Shown in pieces: positions 13,481-26,261 of a stretch of DNA of 64,000 nucleotides; positions within the stretch are counted from its first letter, which is position 1, and every line of letters begins with the position of its first letter. A program made the translations under genes and the position numbers. The notes under the pieces were generated by a model. The model was not told where the DNA came from and made no database searches. It was given only the letters and a program-made list of their open reading frames with translations. Origin of the DNA: Colias croceus (Eukaryota > Arthropoda > Insecta > Lepidoptera > Pieridae); contig NC_059553.1 in assembly GCF_905220415.1 (NCBI RefSeq), positions 6,286,501 through 6,350,500 of the forward strand, given 5' to 3'.

Positions 13481-16400
13481 CACTGACTTCATCACGGATG
13501 GAAGAGCCCAAAGATGAAACTAAATTTGAATTCTACATTATACAGAACAAGCTTTTTCTATAAATTTGAATTTAATATGTAGCTTGTCGTCGTTTGACGA
13601 AGACTCATGCAACTACAAATAATTTTAAAGCACATACCTACAGAGAAGTTGCAACTGACAAATAGCAAGGAACGTAAACTGTTGCCAAACTGAAAGTTTA
13701 CTTACGAAATTGGTACGCAACGTAACATCGCTTAAAGCGCAGCTCAATTTGGCACAACTTGCACCGCATATGGCCCCAAGTTTAATGGATAGGGTGGTGT
13801 AATTTTCAAAAACACATCGCAATTCGTAATGAAATCAATTCACTTCCACTAATACATAAGCGACCGGCAGACGACAAGACAGTGATGGATTGACGCCATA
13901 TAAACAGTAGATAAGATTGGCTTATAGCTGTTGAGCACATTCTATTTGCTAATGTTAATTTTAAAAGCATTGTCATAGTGTGTCAGGGTGAACGTTAGGT
14001 CGTACTTATTGCTGTAGAACACCTCAAGATAATATTTCAATATATTATATGTCATTATAATAATTAAAATTGGTGAGATAATAATAAATATAACACTTAA
14101 TAAAATTAATATTTTTAAGGTATTCAACACCATCCCTTGTATTATGTTCCCACTGCAGGCCTCCTATGAGGGTTCAGGCCCTTTTTATCATTTAGATCTC
14201 ACAAAACATTTTGATGACGCATTCGTAAATGATTGAAAATGTATTTTAATGTAAGGTCTCCCTCCTAAATTGAGCTTAAATTACTTCCTTCTTTAATTGC
14301 TCCGTAAATTGGCGAAAGAGTTTCGATTTCAACATCTAAATTCTACGAATTGTACCCGTCGTCCCGAATGTTCAAAAGAATTGTCTCCTAAAAGCTTATT
14401 CAGAAATGGAAGAAAGAATGTAAACGTTACATTGTTAAGAGAAAATGGCCGGCTTGATGGTTATCACCTATTTATTGTGTTAAAATGGGTCAGCGGTCGG
14501 CGACCTGCGATTCCGTAATGAAGCGCTGTGGGACCTGTTAGTTCTAAGGTGAGGTTTAATCTATGTGACAAATTACAGTGCTGAACTTTTTACTAGAACT
14601 CAGTTTTAGTAAGTTCTACTTCTACGAATAAAAGACGCCGTGACAATTATTTATGATGTCCATAACATATATTTAAGTTTCCGTTCATGAAATGGGTCGT
14701 ATACAAATACATATATATTAATATTTACTTTATGAGCTTATAGCGTGCGTTTTTATATATATTCTTCGATGCTTATTGCTTTGATTTTAAGAAATCTTAC
14801 ACAATTTAGGTTACGGTAGATCGCGGAATCTATTTCACGGATTCTTATAACTGTACGAATATTTTATGCCTTGGATTTATGTTATTCTAATCAAAAAGCC
14901 CACTGTCTTGTCCTGCAATTTAACATGAAGGTGATGAATCACAGTCTCTTTCATGTTTCAAAACACGCGATCAAACGTCCAAACACGTTACTTGTGTCAA
15001 TTAAACTGCAGTTTTTTATAAAACATGGCCCATCTAGCGAGAAATAGGACAAGCTCCGTATAAATCTGGTAGACATGTGTGAACTTGGTATATTGATGGT
15101 TGACATATTAATGAGATTTCAGAAGGGATTGCTAGTTGAGCGCGACGAGTGATGCAAACCAGGAGCACGAACTTAAGCTATTTCTGGCAGAAGCCGTTGA
15201 CCTGTTACTATACGCATCGCCTGAGATGATTCACTGATACTCGGATATACAACTGACGGATCAGATAAGCATTATTTTTATGGGTTACAGTAAGAGACTA
15301 TTAATATTAATAACACTCATAACTTAATAATATGGGGAATCAAATAAAATAATTTTCGTTACACAAGTGTTTATGACTGACTAGCAAATTACTTTTTTTT
15401 AATTAATAGTACCTACCTATAGTATCTACACTTCAATTAAATCTTTATTTTTGATATTTCCTGCTTTATAATATCTACAAAATAATATGTGTGTTATGAG
15501 GTTGCCATTCAACTAAAATGTTTTTGGAATAACAGGAACAGAACAATACATTTGGAACATACATTCAGTACACATAGGCATACAATTTAACTTCAGTTAT
15601 TAAAAAAATGGTACCTACGCTATTTTTGTCAGGATTATAATTAGGATGGCTATTCATAAGCCATGTTTGTGTTAGAACATTGTTAATCTTATATCCTGTA
15701 AAAACAAATGGATGCTTTATTTCTGTGCTCTGAAAATTTCCACCTACCCAGTTCCACATCCCTATTAATTAACATAACGCTATGTATTTTTATTTCTGAA
15801 TAGAACGCGCGGTAACAAAGGAAATGTTGGCTGCTTGTCGTCGAGGGTCGCCAGTCGGAACCATGTTATCTTTTGTAAATGTACGCTTTATTACTGAAAC
15901 ATTTTTATTACGTATCATTTTTATACGTCGTCATTACTAGTTATATGAAATCACATATTCACAAAATGTATACCGCAGGGCACAAATCGTGGCGTTCCGA
16001 CATCTTTATTGAATACGGAATATGAAATATGTTACGTAACTGATATGAGTACATTTTTAATATACTTTGTAGAAGATATGCACAATTTTATCGAGGTTAA
16101 GTTTTTTCGATATAAAGAAAGGTCATCTTAACCTACGTATCTGATAAAAAAAACTTGATGTTCAAGTGTGGATACTGCAGCTGCTATAAAATGTGATCGA
16201 AAATACTTTAACTACAGCTTTTAAGTATGTACTTAAAAAGAACCAACCTGCAATGGGAGAGTATTGATAGGTAATCATTTGAATTTGCTGACTGAAAAGT
16301 TTTTGGACTTGGTATATTATGCAGATAGTACTAAAGTATACATTTCCAATCTTTAAAACTCATCGAGACACATTATTTTGCTTTTAAAAACAATATTCCT

Positions 16401-19400
16401 ACCGGAATTTCAATAAAAAAAAATTTTAGTCATCTATGCGAAATTGAATACCGAACGCTCGAGCAGTTCACATTTCTGCTCACTCAAATTATGTTGGGTA
16501 GGATATTTATACACTGGCATCAACAAAGCAAACTTACAAATACTGTTTAAAAATTGATGGATAATTCCAAGACAAAGTAGCCTGAGAACAATCTGAATAC
16601 AGAAGTAATCCTCGTCATAATACATAGTTCCACTAAACTAATTTATAAAACAGAAACTTTAGCTTCATTCTCTTGTTATGCCTACGCAATTATCCGCTTG
16701 TTTAGAACTTAGAAGTATATGCCGGGTTTGAAACACGAAAGCGGTCTGTTTTTCCTTACCCCAGATATATTGATTTACGCGGCGCAAAAGTTATATAATG
16801 GAGGCTTCTATTTCAATTTGTAACGTGAATATCGAATATTATGTTTCCTATTTCTATTACATTACCTGGAAACTCGTCAAATATAAAGCGGTGAAATATT
16901 TAAAACATTTCATTAATTACCTATACTTATTTTGATACTTTCTAAGCTTTCTATTTAATTATAGCTTCTGAAATAATCGATATAATATTAAGTTAAATTA
17001 TACCAACCGTAAACCGTACCTCATTGGTCAACCATCTCATAAAATGTGAGCTATAGGTAACAAACAATACGAACGAATATTATATTATAGAGTTGAATGT
17101 ACTGAATAATACAAGCAAAACTTGCAAAAATATAGGACATTGTTTATTGAAATAGAGAATATGGTGTTGCGTAATAGTAGCCAGCTTAGATAACCGACAT
17201 AGAAACTGAAGAGCTTACAATCTCGATTTTGTAAAGGAAATTAAAGCGATGTAACATACGTTATGTCTCTGCTCGGTTCGAACTACACGCAAAATACTTG
17301 TATATTTTAGTTTAAAATTCCTAAATGTAGTAACTGATATCTCTGCAGGAAGATAAAAATAGGATGTATTGCTGAAAGATATCATCTCTAATCATAAGGT
17401 TAAATATTATGTATCATAGAACGAGGCTACGCGTGTATATGTGGTTACGGGTTATTGTTTCCAATTTGACCGTTTATATTATTAACAATGCTGTTTTTAA
17501 GATTTTATAGAACTATCAAAAATATTTACGAGTTTTGTGTCATGAAATGTATTATTTTGTTGCTATATAATTTTAAATAAGACCCATGTTGAAGAACTTT
17601 TGGCATTGTACAACTGTTGTTGGTTGGCGAATTTCGTACAATCTCACAACTCTTCACTGGTGCTGGAATTCCTACTTGGTCTCCAGAACTTGTTTAATTT
17701 TCACATTATTAAAAAACTTTCAACCAGGAAAGTTTCTCGAGTACCCACAGACCATTATTTTAAAATTCTATTTCTAATTAGCTTGTTAACAAGAACTCAT
17801 GTGATATCTTGGAAAACAGAAATACTTTAATCGCGCTGCTCTTTTGATCTTTATTGCTTTATCTGTATTTAATTAGAAGTACTTACATCCCCCAAATGCA
17901 AAAAATAAACGATAATGTTTCAATATTTCCTTATGGATTCATTTATAAATGATATAAGTTCAACTTAGTAGCATTTTTCAAGGATTGTTTCTCGTAGTTA
18001 TACGTAGGTCGATTTAAAATAATAATTAATAGTACCTATAAAGGTTTTGTTCTTTCCTTAATATATCAGCTTCGAAGCTGTCTTATTCGATTGCTAAAAA
18101 AATCACATTTAGGTCCATTAATTTATTTAGACGTCCTCTCTTTGACATGAGGCATTCATAAAGTGCCATAGTTATTTATTTATAAAGGAAGTACTCTCCA
18201 GGAAAGCTTTAATATCTAGACATTTTCTTTTTCATAAGACCCGGGCAGTACCTAGACTAATGGAGTCATTAACCAAATGATTCATGTGCGAATAAATTTT
18301 ATAATTTCACAAACATTTGCGCACATAATGGATCATTTATGAACTACTTTATGAGATCACGTAACACGTTACATTCAGTAATAACCATACTTTGTTTATA
18401 TTACAATCTATAAGTGGTTCTTGTTCGACCAACGCTATAAAAATTGGAATAATCAACTTATTAACGAATATGTCGTACTTTGTTCAGTCTGACTAGGTAC
18501 TTCGCATGAATGTTTGCTTTATTTGAGCAAAGTACATCTAATTCGAACAATGTTGCACACTATTCGACTTCTAACCGAACACTATTGGGTTACGTATTAA
18601 GAAAACAAAGCTATGTAATTACAGTTGACGTGTTAGTGACCACAACATTTACGACCTGTTGCAACTTGCACCTTAAAGCTAGTCTATCCATTGTTTCCAC
18701 AAAGGATATTGTATCGCATTTCTAATCTATACTCTCTAATCTAAAATTAAGTTTTGTTCATTATAAATTTCATTTAAGAGTTATTAATTTCGTAATTGAA
18801 AACATAATGAGGTAGGTAATTAATACATCACGAAGTTTCAATTAAACCTTATGATTTTCATAGTTTACCTGTCTCCATTTCGAAAGATTCTGTTTTATAA
18901 GGGCTTGTCACAAAAGATAAACAAAGATGAAAGAAGACACGTAAATATGCAATTAAAACCATTCCGTTTGCGTAACCAAATTCATTCTTTTCCTCATACA
19001 CAATTTCGTCAAGACTCACGTAGTACCTTGGATCTTGTTTGCTCTGCGATGTCTGACCTAAATTGCACAGTTGATAATGAAAAGCTCCGTCGCCTCAGCT
19101 TCGTAATTTCACGCGGCCCGTCACAGCTTGCTAGTTACTTTCTGTAATCACTGTCTCCGAATATATTATATCTCATATTTCGAACATTCACCTGGGCACG
19201 CAGTTAGCAACTTAACTCCCTAAGGACAAGTTTAGCAATAGAGCGTTTAGATATGGCGTGCTTGATGCTCGTGATTAATACCACTAATGTTGCGTTTTAT
19301 GATAATATTTTTGTTTGTATTTTTAGAACACAACCTGTTTCGTGTGTTGTCTAGACTCACGATATATGTTAGTAAGCCAAGTGTTCATAATACTATTTGA

Positions 19401-20108
19401 CAAGTTATTCGTAATTGCAATCGTTCACACTTTACGCGTTGCGACATTTCTTTGCCTGGACGAGTATAATTGCGTGACTGTCTCTAATGCTCACTTCCTT
19501 TACAAGAATTTCTTTTGAGATACCGATGTCTCGTAAATCATCGTTTCTTTGTTGTATTTATATTTGAGTTGCGGTTGATATTTTTAACACATTCTATATG
19601 GAATATTTGAAAATATTAAGAAGCGCTTTCTTCACATATTAATCGTTAAATGTGATATATGTTTGATGCTTGCTCTCGTGATCACTCAAGAATTTATTCG
19701 TAAGCAAAAATGTATTCATTAAAAATAGGTTAAGGAACCTTTTTTAAATTTAATCTTTAGGAGATAATAACAAACGAAATTAGTTAACAGGGAAGAGACA
19801 TTATTAAAAAGGTAAACAGGTATCAACTATCTCAACCTACTTTTCAATTAACGCATAATAATTAATAACATTTCGCAGAAAAGCAACATAGGTATAAACC
19901 GCGATGACAACCAACATAATTTCATAGAAAAAGCAAAATATTATTCCACCCGTATTTATCAACATTAGCTAACCATTGAAGACACTTAGCATAATATAAT
20001 TAATGTCATAATGTTTGGTGAAATAATATAGGATACTCAGCTGATCTCAAGGGGGCTATACTGTACAAGTGCGTAAGACGCGGGGGAAGGGGATAACCTA
20101 GCGAGTGC
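13481..20108. other. Intergenic, nothing recognised
   Basis: AT-rich DNA; frames up to 98 codons (18851-19147) lack recognisable features. If 20109 is the Dg start site, the last few hundred bases may hold proximal regulatory sites, which I cannot identify. Confidence 0.5.
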
Positions 20109-20254
20109 AGTCGCCTCCCTTCCGTCAGCGACGGTGGACGTATCGGTCGGTGTCCCTTTTAACTGCGGTGAAGTGACTATTTGTGAACTTGCCACTACTA
20201 AGTGTTCTCAGTGCATTTGGAACTAATTTCCCGCCTATTCCAGCAAATTTCGAG
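20109..20254 (+). promoter_or_regulatory. Candidate Dg core promoter and non-coding first exon
   Basis: This block is much richer in CpG than its surroundings. A GCAGTC initiator places +1 at A20109, and GGACGT at 20136-20141 is an exact match to the DPE consensus RGWYVT at +28 to +33. The block ends at CGAG|GTACGC, a good donor, giving a 146-nt leader exon. No other gene is visible between it and the Dg first coding exon. Assignment to Dg is inference; it could belong to an unseen non-coding transcript. Confidence 0.45.
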
Positions 20255-22230
20255 GTACGCTTGTCTAATGTTTGTGTAAGATTCACCGTAATTTGTAATG
20301 TTTCAATTTAAATGCGGTCAAATAATGCATTATGGTAATGTAATCATCATCGTGATAATTTGAGAGGGTTGATAGCGAGGTCGGCTATTGATTCGCACCC
20401 CTAATAAAATTCACGCCGAGAACTGCTCCCAGTTCCTCATAAATTGAGAGGGAATCACACTTGGGGTTCGGTGCAGTCAATCTTGGAATTATTTTTACGT
20501 GACATGAACTAGCTTGATTTCCAAACATAATAAAGATCATAATATCAGCATTTTTAGTTAATTTTTAGTTTTTAACCTTTTATTTCCATGAATATTAAAT
20601 TCTATTTAGAATAACACGATGGAATTTATTAAATGTTACATTTATGTTTATGCAATCAGGGTTTATGTGACTGATTGTACATCAGGTAGACGGCCGGTCA
20701 ATGCCCATTCTTCCGTTGTTGCTGGGTGTGTCATGATTTATGAGATTCCACATTATGGAACACACTAGACACTAATAGGTGCAAAAGCTCGATTTCTATC
20801 GAGTTAGATTAACACCTTATATGAGCAAGCATTACCCAATTGTCCTCATTTTGCCATTACGATGCTATTAAAGGCTTTAATAAGAGGCTCTTAAGTTCTT
20901 TAATAGGCCGGTGATTATGAAAATTATGACGCCGTGTTAAATTAATGTCCTTCTTTTAATTAAAGTATATTTTAAAATTATAAACCTTGGCCAGGTTCTC
21001 ACTTAGCACTCGACTCATTACCAATCAGAAACTCTTTTGTTTTTTATACCAAGCTTAACGACATTGAGCTACTCAAGTATAATGGCTGTATTTAGGTAAT
21101 TACAAGCCTCTTAAGTCTACGTCATCATTTACATGTTTAGAAGTAGTTTGAACTTAGGACGTGAAATATATTCTGAGCCATAAAAAGTTGGTAAATTTAT
21201 TGAATGTCATCTCACACGCAACATTCAGCACGGGTTAATGTTGTTACTTGTTTTATTTGTATTGTTGAAACAAAAACTGCACGCACAATGCACTATTTAT
21301 CTATTAAACTGAAGAAGGTGTATTAGTTTGCGTGATATCATTTTAACAGTTCCTACTTAGGTAACCTTATCGCCGGAAATAAATGTCTGTTTCACAGTTG
21401 ATTTACTATTTAACTGAAAGAAAAAAGTGATCGGTTATATGGATGACCAGGGCAGACGAATAAAAGGATTTCTTGGTGCTATTTCTTAGGAATAAGGTAA
21501 AACATACTGATCTAGTAATTATTCACTATATTGAGAACATTATTACTCAGAAAATATGCAGAAAGCTTTAGAATTAGGCGCAAATAAAAACCACCAGAGT
21601 GTCTTTAAACAATTACTTATTTCTGAGTAGGCACGATGATTCAACTTAAAAGTGAAATCAACACAAAACCACATTTATTACTGAACATTTATTTTTATTT
21701 AGGTCGTCATGATGATCCAATGAGTATTTAAAATAATAAGTATTTAATATTATATTATGTTTTTAATATATTTAATGTTGCGGTTGGTCTCTTGTCAATT
21801 TATATCTTATTCATAAAATGATACAAATTTCTAACAACCGTTTATCTACTCGAATGTAGATTAAACTTAATTACCGAATTACCATAGTTATATATTAAAC
21901 TTCAATTAGATTAATAGTTTCATTTTACAGAATAAATTTTACTCCAGATATTGTGAGCCTGTAATTACGGGCTATAATTTCATCCATCTAATTGTTAGAA
22001 CATTAGGTAGAATTTGTAACTAGAAACTAACTACCTACATATTATTTAGTTCTAATTTTTTATTTGATTTAGGACCGGTTGTACCGCTTGCTTATGCCTA
22101 TGTATTTCAAACTGAAACTGAAAAACAACTTCATGGGTTGGTAAGGGAATATAAGTTTCAGATGAATATCACATTTTTGTTTTCACCGCTACTCTACTTT
22201 ATCCTTCATAATAAAACCTGTTAAAAAAAA

Positions 22231-22417
22231 AGACGTGTGGCACTCGGGGACTGCCGCGGTAAAGCTATTGCATAGCATGCCTTCAAGCCACACCTCCGAG
22301 CCCGTCGGAGTGGAGAGCGTGAGGTTTTTCGTTACGGAATTTCTCGATTCGGTCCCCGCGCTCAAGGACCGCGATAGAAGCTACACAATTTTTTCGGGAA
22401 CAACTTTAACCGACTGA
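22231..22417 (+). repeat. GC-rich repeat-like island with small hairpin
   Basis: A sharply bounded GC-rich block in AT-rich DNA: GGCACTCGGGGACTGCCGCG near the start and GGTCCCCGCGCTCAAGGACC near the end. CTCCGA (22294-22299) pairs with TCGGAG (22305-22310). It contains an open frame of 60 codons but no protein features. I believe it is an interspersed repeat but cannot name it. Confidence 0.4.
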
Positions 22418-24556
22418 AATCGACTCATCTGAGTAAATTATTCCAATTATTAAATCGTCGAAAATTAAAGCTTCGGAAAAAGTAAAAACTATATTATGTT
22501 CCTAACTTTTGAGTTGTTATTTTAAATTAAAATAAAAAGCTTTTCCCAGAATTCATAATGGATCTTTCGGTTTTTAACCTAGACATGTAACAAACAGAGT
22601 TATTAAAGTTTGTGTTAGTACAACAAATATTTACTTCACTTCTACGTCGCGACCACAGATAACATATAAAGAGAGTCGCGACCAATGTTAAATGTTATAT
22701 ACTATTTCACATAAAAGTCACATAAAATTAACACTTTTAACTTAAAAAGGATGCCGAAAGCGATTCATTAATTTGGCTTTCACATTCCAAAAGTACAAAT
22801 AAATGAATTTCATTTTAATATCGTACGTTGCACTTTTGCCGGTGGTCAGTCAACGGTAGTTTATATACGGTGGTCGCAACGATGCATGTCAAATGCAGTT
22901 TCATGGCACAATAACATTAACCTCTACTTAAATAAAAGTATATAATAACTTTTATTTATTAAAAGTACGTTCAATAAATCACATTTAGGTTAAGTGGTAA
23001 ATGAGCCTAAATCAACCTTTATACTAAAACGTCCTACTTCTTCACTAAGTAGTAGGACTTTCTAAAGTAATATCGTTGGAACGTTTGAGGTTCGATATTT
23101 CTACACTGAGAAAAATTTTCTTTAGCAAAGTACCAATTTAGCTCGGTTAAAAATTATTCTGCTGCATTCAATTTAAAATATGCATTAAAGCTTTGCTAGT
23201 ATTATACAAGCAAGTATTGCTAAATATTCTTGGCTATTATTAAAAAAGTACTTATTTATTTCAAAATTACCGACTCGGTCAATATTACCTTTACCGAATT
23301 AGGTTCAAAATAGACAAGCTTACGTTATTACTTAATGATAAGCAAGTTATTTAATTTTAGACTTAACCATAGTTGGCTACTATTTACACAAAGTTCGGTT
23401 AAAAATAAACAAGCTTACATATTGATTGAATGACAAGTAAATCATTTAAATTTAAACATAATATTATTTGGCTAAAATTAAATAACTTTCTATGATGCAT
23501 ATAACCGTGTTTCTTACTTAAAAACAAACAAGTAACTTATCTATTGGGAGATAAGCACAGCTCGGCAATTAACAATGGAGCGAATACTATTTTTGACCGA
23601 GTAACTTGATAAAAATTAAACAAGGAATTGGCTGCGTAGCCCGCAAAGTCAGCCATTTCTATCAAATCATAGTCGAGTGACGAACGTGTCTGTTGAAGCG
23701 CCGGCCGCCTCAGCACCTACAAGGCAGATTCAAATTTACATTAAAAACTTTTCATCATCATTTTGAATTTTAATCAAACTACTATAGAAGAGCAAGATGC
23801 AGAAGACAAACTATTAGGGCTCAAAAACAGTCATGGACAGCCGTAGAACTAAAGTGGCAAGACTCTACAGAGACGAAGCTAATTGCTGCAAAATAGTTAA
23901 CTATAGCTCCAATACCTCAATACAATGAATATGCGGCTCTTAAAAAACCCAAAGGATATCTTCTGGTGAGTTCATTTTTTTTTTAATTTTTTGTCTGCTT
24001 TAGTTTAATTACTTTTGTATAATATTTACTTAGGTTTTTTTTATTTTTTACAGCTAGAAAAAGATTGTGAAAACCAAAGGACAATATATCACTGAAAGCT
24101 TCCCCACAATCAAGCCAAAAATATTTGAATTAGTAAGTTACTTCTGATCAAGCAAGATATTGTCATATACCTATTACTTTAGTAAATTACATTAGGTAGG
24201 ATATAGTTCCCATATAATATGTAAAGAGCTTATTGTACTTTAATTTTTTTTTTGGTGCAAAAAATGTTTAATTTTTAGCATTTATGATCATTTTCCCGAC
24301 GACGAATGTGAATTATGTTTCAATGAGAATAAATTCAAATGTTTAAAATAACGGTTTTACTTGTTGCGTTGTAATTAAATTATTAGATCAAAAAGATTAC
24401 TTATTCTTCTAACTTATTTTAAAGGTTTTGCCTAAACTTTTGACTTAACAAATACATATAAGTACAATATTTAGATGTAGTAACTTGCTTACATTACCAT
24501 AATAGTTTTTTGTTTTTATGTAAACAAACCTAAACCACTTTCATTATAGAACAAAC

Positions 24557-24658
24557 TCCAACATCGCGAAATAAAATCAGCTGTTCCGTAGATTTTGGCA
24601 GAGTAGATAATTCCACTTTTGTATATGAAACAGCTGATATTTCTTTTACGATGTTGGA
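24557..24658. repeat. Imperfect inverted repeat, about 100 bp
   Basis: CCAACATCG...CAGCTGTT on the left is mirrored by AACAGCTGAT...CGATGTTGG on the right with a few mismatches. It may be a small MITE inserted in the larger element. Confidence 0.55.
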
Positions 24659-25084
24659 TTTGGCCCTATACCTAATTAAAGTTGTTCAGGTTCGTAGTGT
24701 GAGTCATTCCTTAAAAGTTTACTCATGATTTATATTTAACCCTGTTATTGTGAAAATTAAAACACAAAATAGTTATCGTTTCTTGACATTGTGAATTGTG
24801 TACTATTTTTAAAAGTAGTAGTATCTAAGTGTAAGTAGTATGTTACTTGAAATGATTGTATCGTGTACTGAATAAAGCTAATTTCATTAATATGCATAAT
24901 TTTCTTTCAGTTTCTTATAAGTTTTTGGTGTGTCGGCAAAATGAGTGTTATTTTCCTACATGAACGTTTCATTGGCTTTTTTTCCGACATGCCAAAATTT
25001 TGCCCCCTGCACTTATAATGGTACAAATGACAACATATCGAACTAGGTAAACATTTTCAGTATGAGCTGACTTCACATTGCATA

Positions 25085-25309
25085 CAGGGTGTAACAGAAA
25101 GGGGTTACACATCTAAGCAGGGCGTGATGTACCTACTAATGAAACTGAACAATTTTTCCCAAAGAACATAAGGTCAAAAGATGAAAATAATGGAGAGGTT
25201 TAATTTTTTTTTTCATCTTTCGACCCATTTTCCTTGGGAAAAGTTGTTCAGTTTCATCAGTGCATCACGCCCTGTTCGGATGTGTATATCCCCTTTCTGT
25301 TATACCTTG
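25085..25309. mobile_element. Foldback MITE nested in the 23104-25948 element
   Basis: Long imperfect inverted arms: CAGGGTGTAACAGAAAGG on the left and CCTTTCTGTTATACCTTG on the right. Further inside are CAGGGCGTGATG and CATCACGCCCTG, then GAAACTGAACAA and TTGTTCAGTTTC. TA flanks both ends (25083-25084, 25310-25311), which suggests a Tc1/mariner-type TA target duplication. Confidence 0.75.
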
Positions 25310-26209
25310 TATAGGTTTTACAAACATTCACAGGTCAGCTTATACTGAAAATATATAGCTATGTGTCGTTTGAATTAGTACTTGCAACAAAGTATTTTAG
25401 CTATGGTTACTTAATAAACCCGCCTAAGAATACAAAGTAACTTGGCTAAATATACCAATCTTAATTGACTAGAAAGAACAGAGTATATTTAGTTATAGTT
25501 AACCAATGAACACGATTGACAGTACCCAGTAACTTGGCTACGTATACAAATTTTCAATTGAGTAGAAGTAACAAAGTAGATTGGCTGTCCCTACCCAATA
25601 AATATGATTAACATTATCGTGTTACTTAGCTAGTTTTACGAAGCAAAATATTTGAACTCACTGAATTACTTTGCTAAAAACAACAGAGCACGTTGGGTAT
25701 TGTTAACAGAGTAACGCGATTCACTATAGTAAGTAGGTAAGTTATATTTACTGAGTGAATAGGTTAAAAGCAACAAACCTTTAATACGTATTTTTTGACC
25801 AGCTTAGTGGGTTTATATTACCAACATACGTTAACAAAGTTGACTTGTATAATTTTAGCAACAAACTTTGCAGGCTCCCTCCGAAGCAAGTTACTCGGTT
25901 GTAAATAGCAGCAACTTGTTTATTTATAGCCGTCACGTTTTTTCAGTGTAACAAAATGGTTATTATTAAATGAGCGAATTTTCACAAGAGTCATAGGGCT
26001 AAGTAGAAATCATTATACCCTTAGCACACATTTATTGGCGAGATCATTGCTCCTACAATTTCACAGAAACTAGAAGATACGGGATATCTGTTGTAACCAT
26101 TTCAGCCCTAATGCCTCCAATAAAATAAAAGCAGGTTACCTAGAGCCATACGGCGGTAACGAATATAGGAAATGTTAATATGATATAAAGAAAAGTTGCT
26201 TGTAAACGA

Positions 26210-26261
26210 TACTGTTATTGTTAGCGAAAATATGTATATATTTTCGCTAACAATAACAGTA
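26210..26261. repeat. Perfect 24-bp palindrome with 4-nt loop
   Basis: Arm 26210-26233 is exactly the reverse complement of arm 26238-26261, with loop GTAT. Arms start TACTGTTATTG and include TAGCGAAAATAT. There is no oligo-T tail that would make it a simple terminator, and no element ends are obvious around it. Confidence 0.9.

Larger units (their letters stand above)
23104..25948. mobile_element. Candidate CMC/CACTA-like DNA transposon with subterminal repeats
   Basis: The ends are short inverted repeats, CACTGAGAAAAA (from 23104) and TTTTTTCAGTG (to 25948), flanked on both sides by TA. Degenerate units of about 90 bp containing AACTTGGCTA-type and CAAGCTTAC-type motifs occur inside both ends (about 23300-23490 and 25430-25730). 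The middle (23700-24140) has a degraded frame with an apparent GT-AG intron near 23966-24053. CACTG ends plus subterminal repeats fit CACTA-type elements, but no transposase is visible, so the class is tentative. Confidence 0.5.

Noticed and set aside
18851..19147. 98-codon plus-strand frame
   Set aside because: No recognisable family, no splice or start evidence; a frame of this length is not unexpected in a window of 64 kb.
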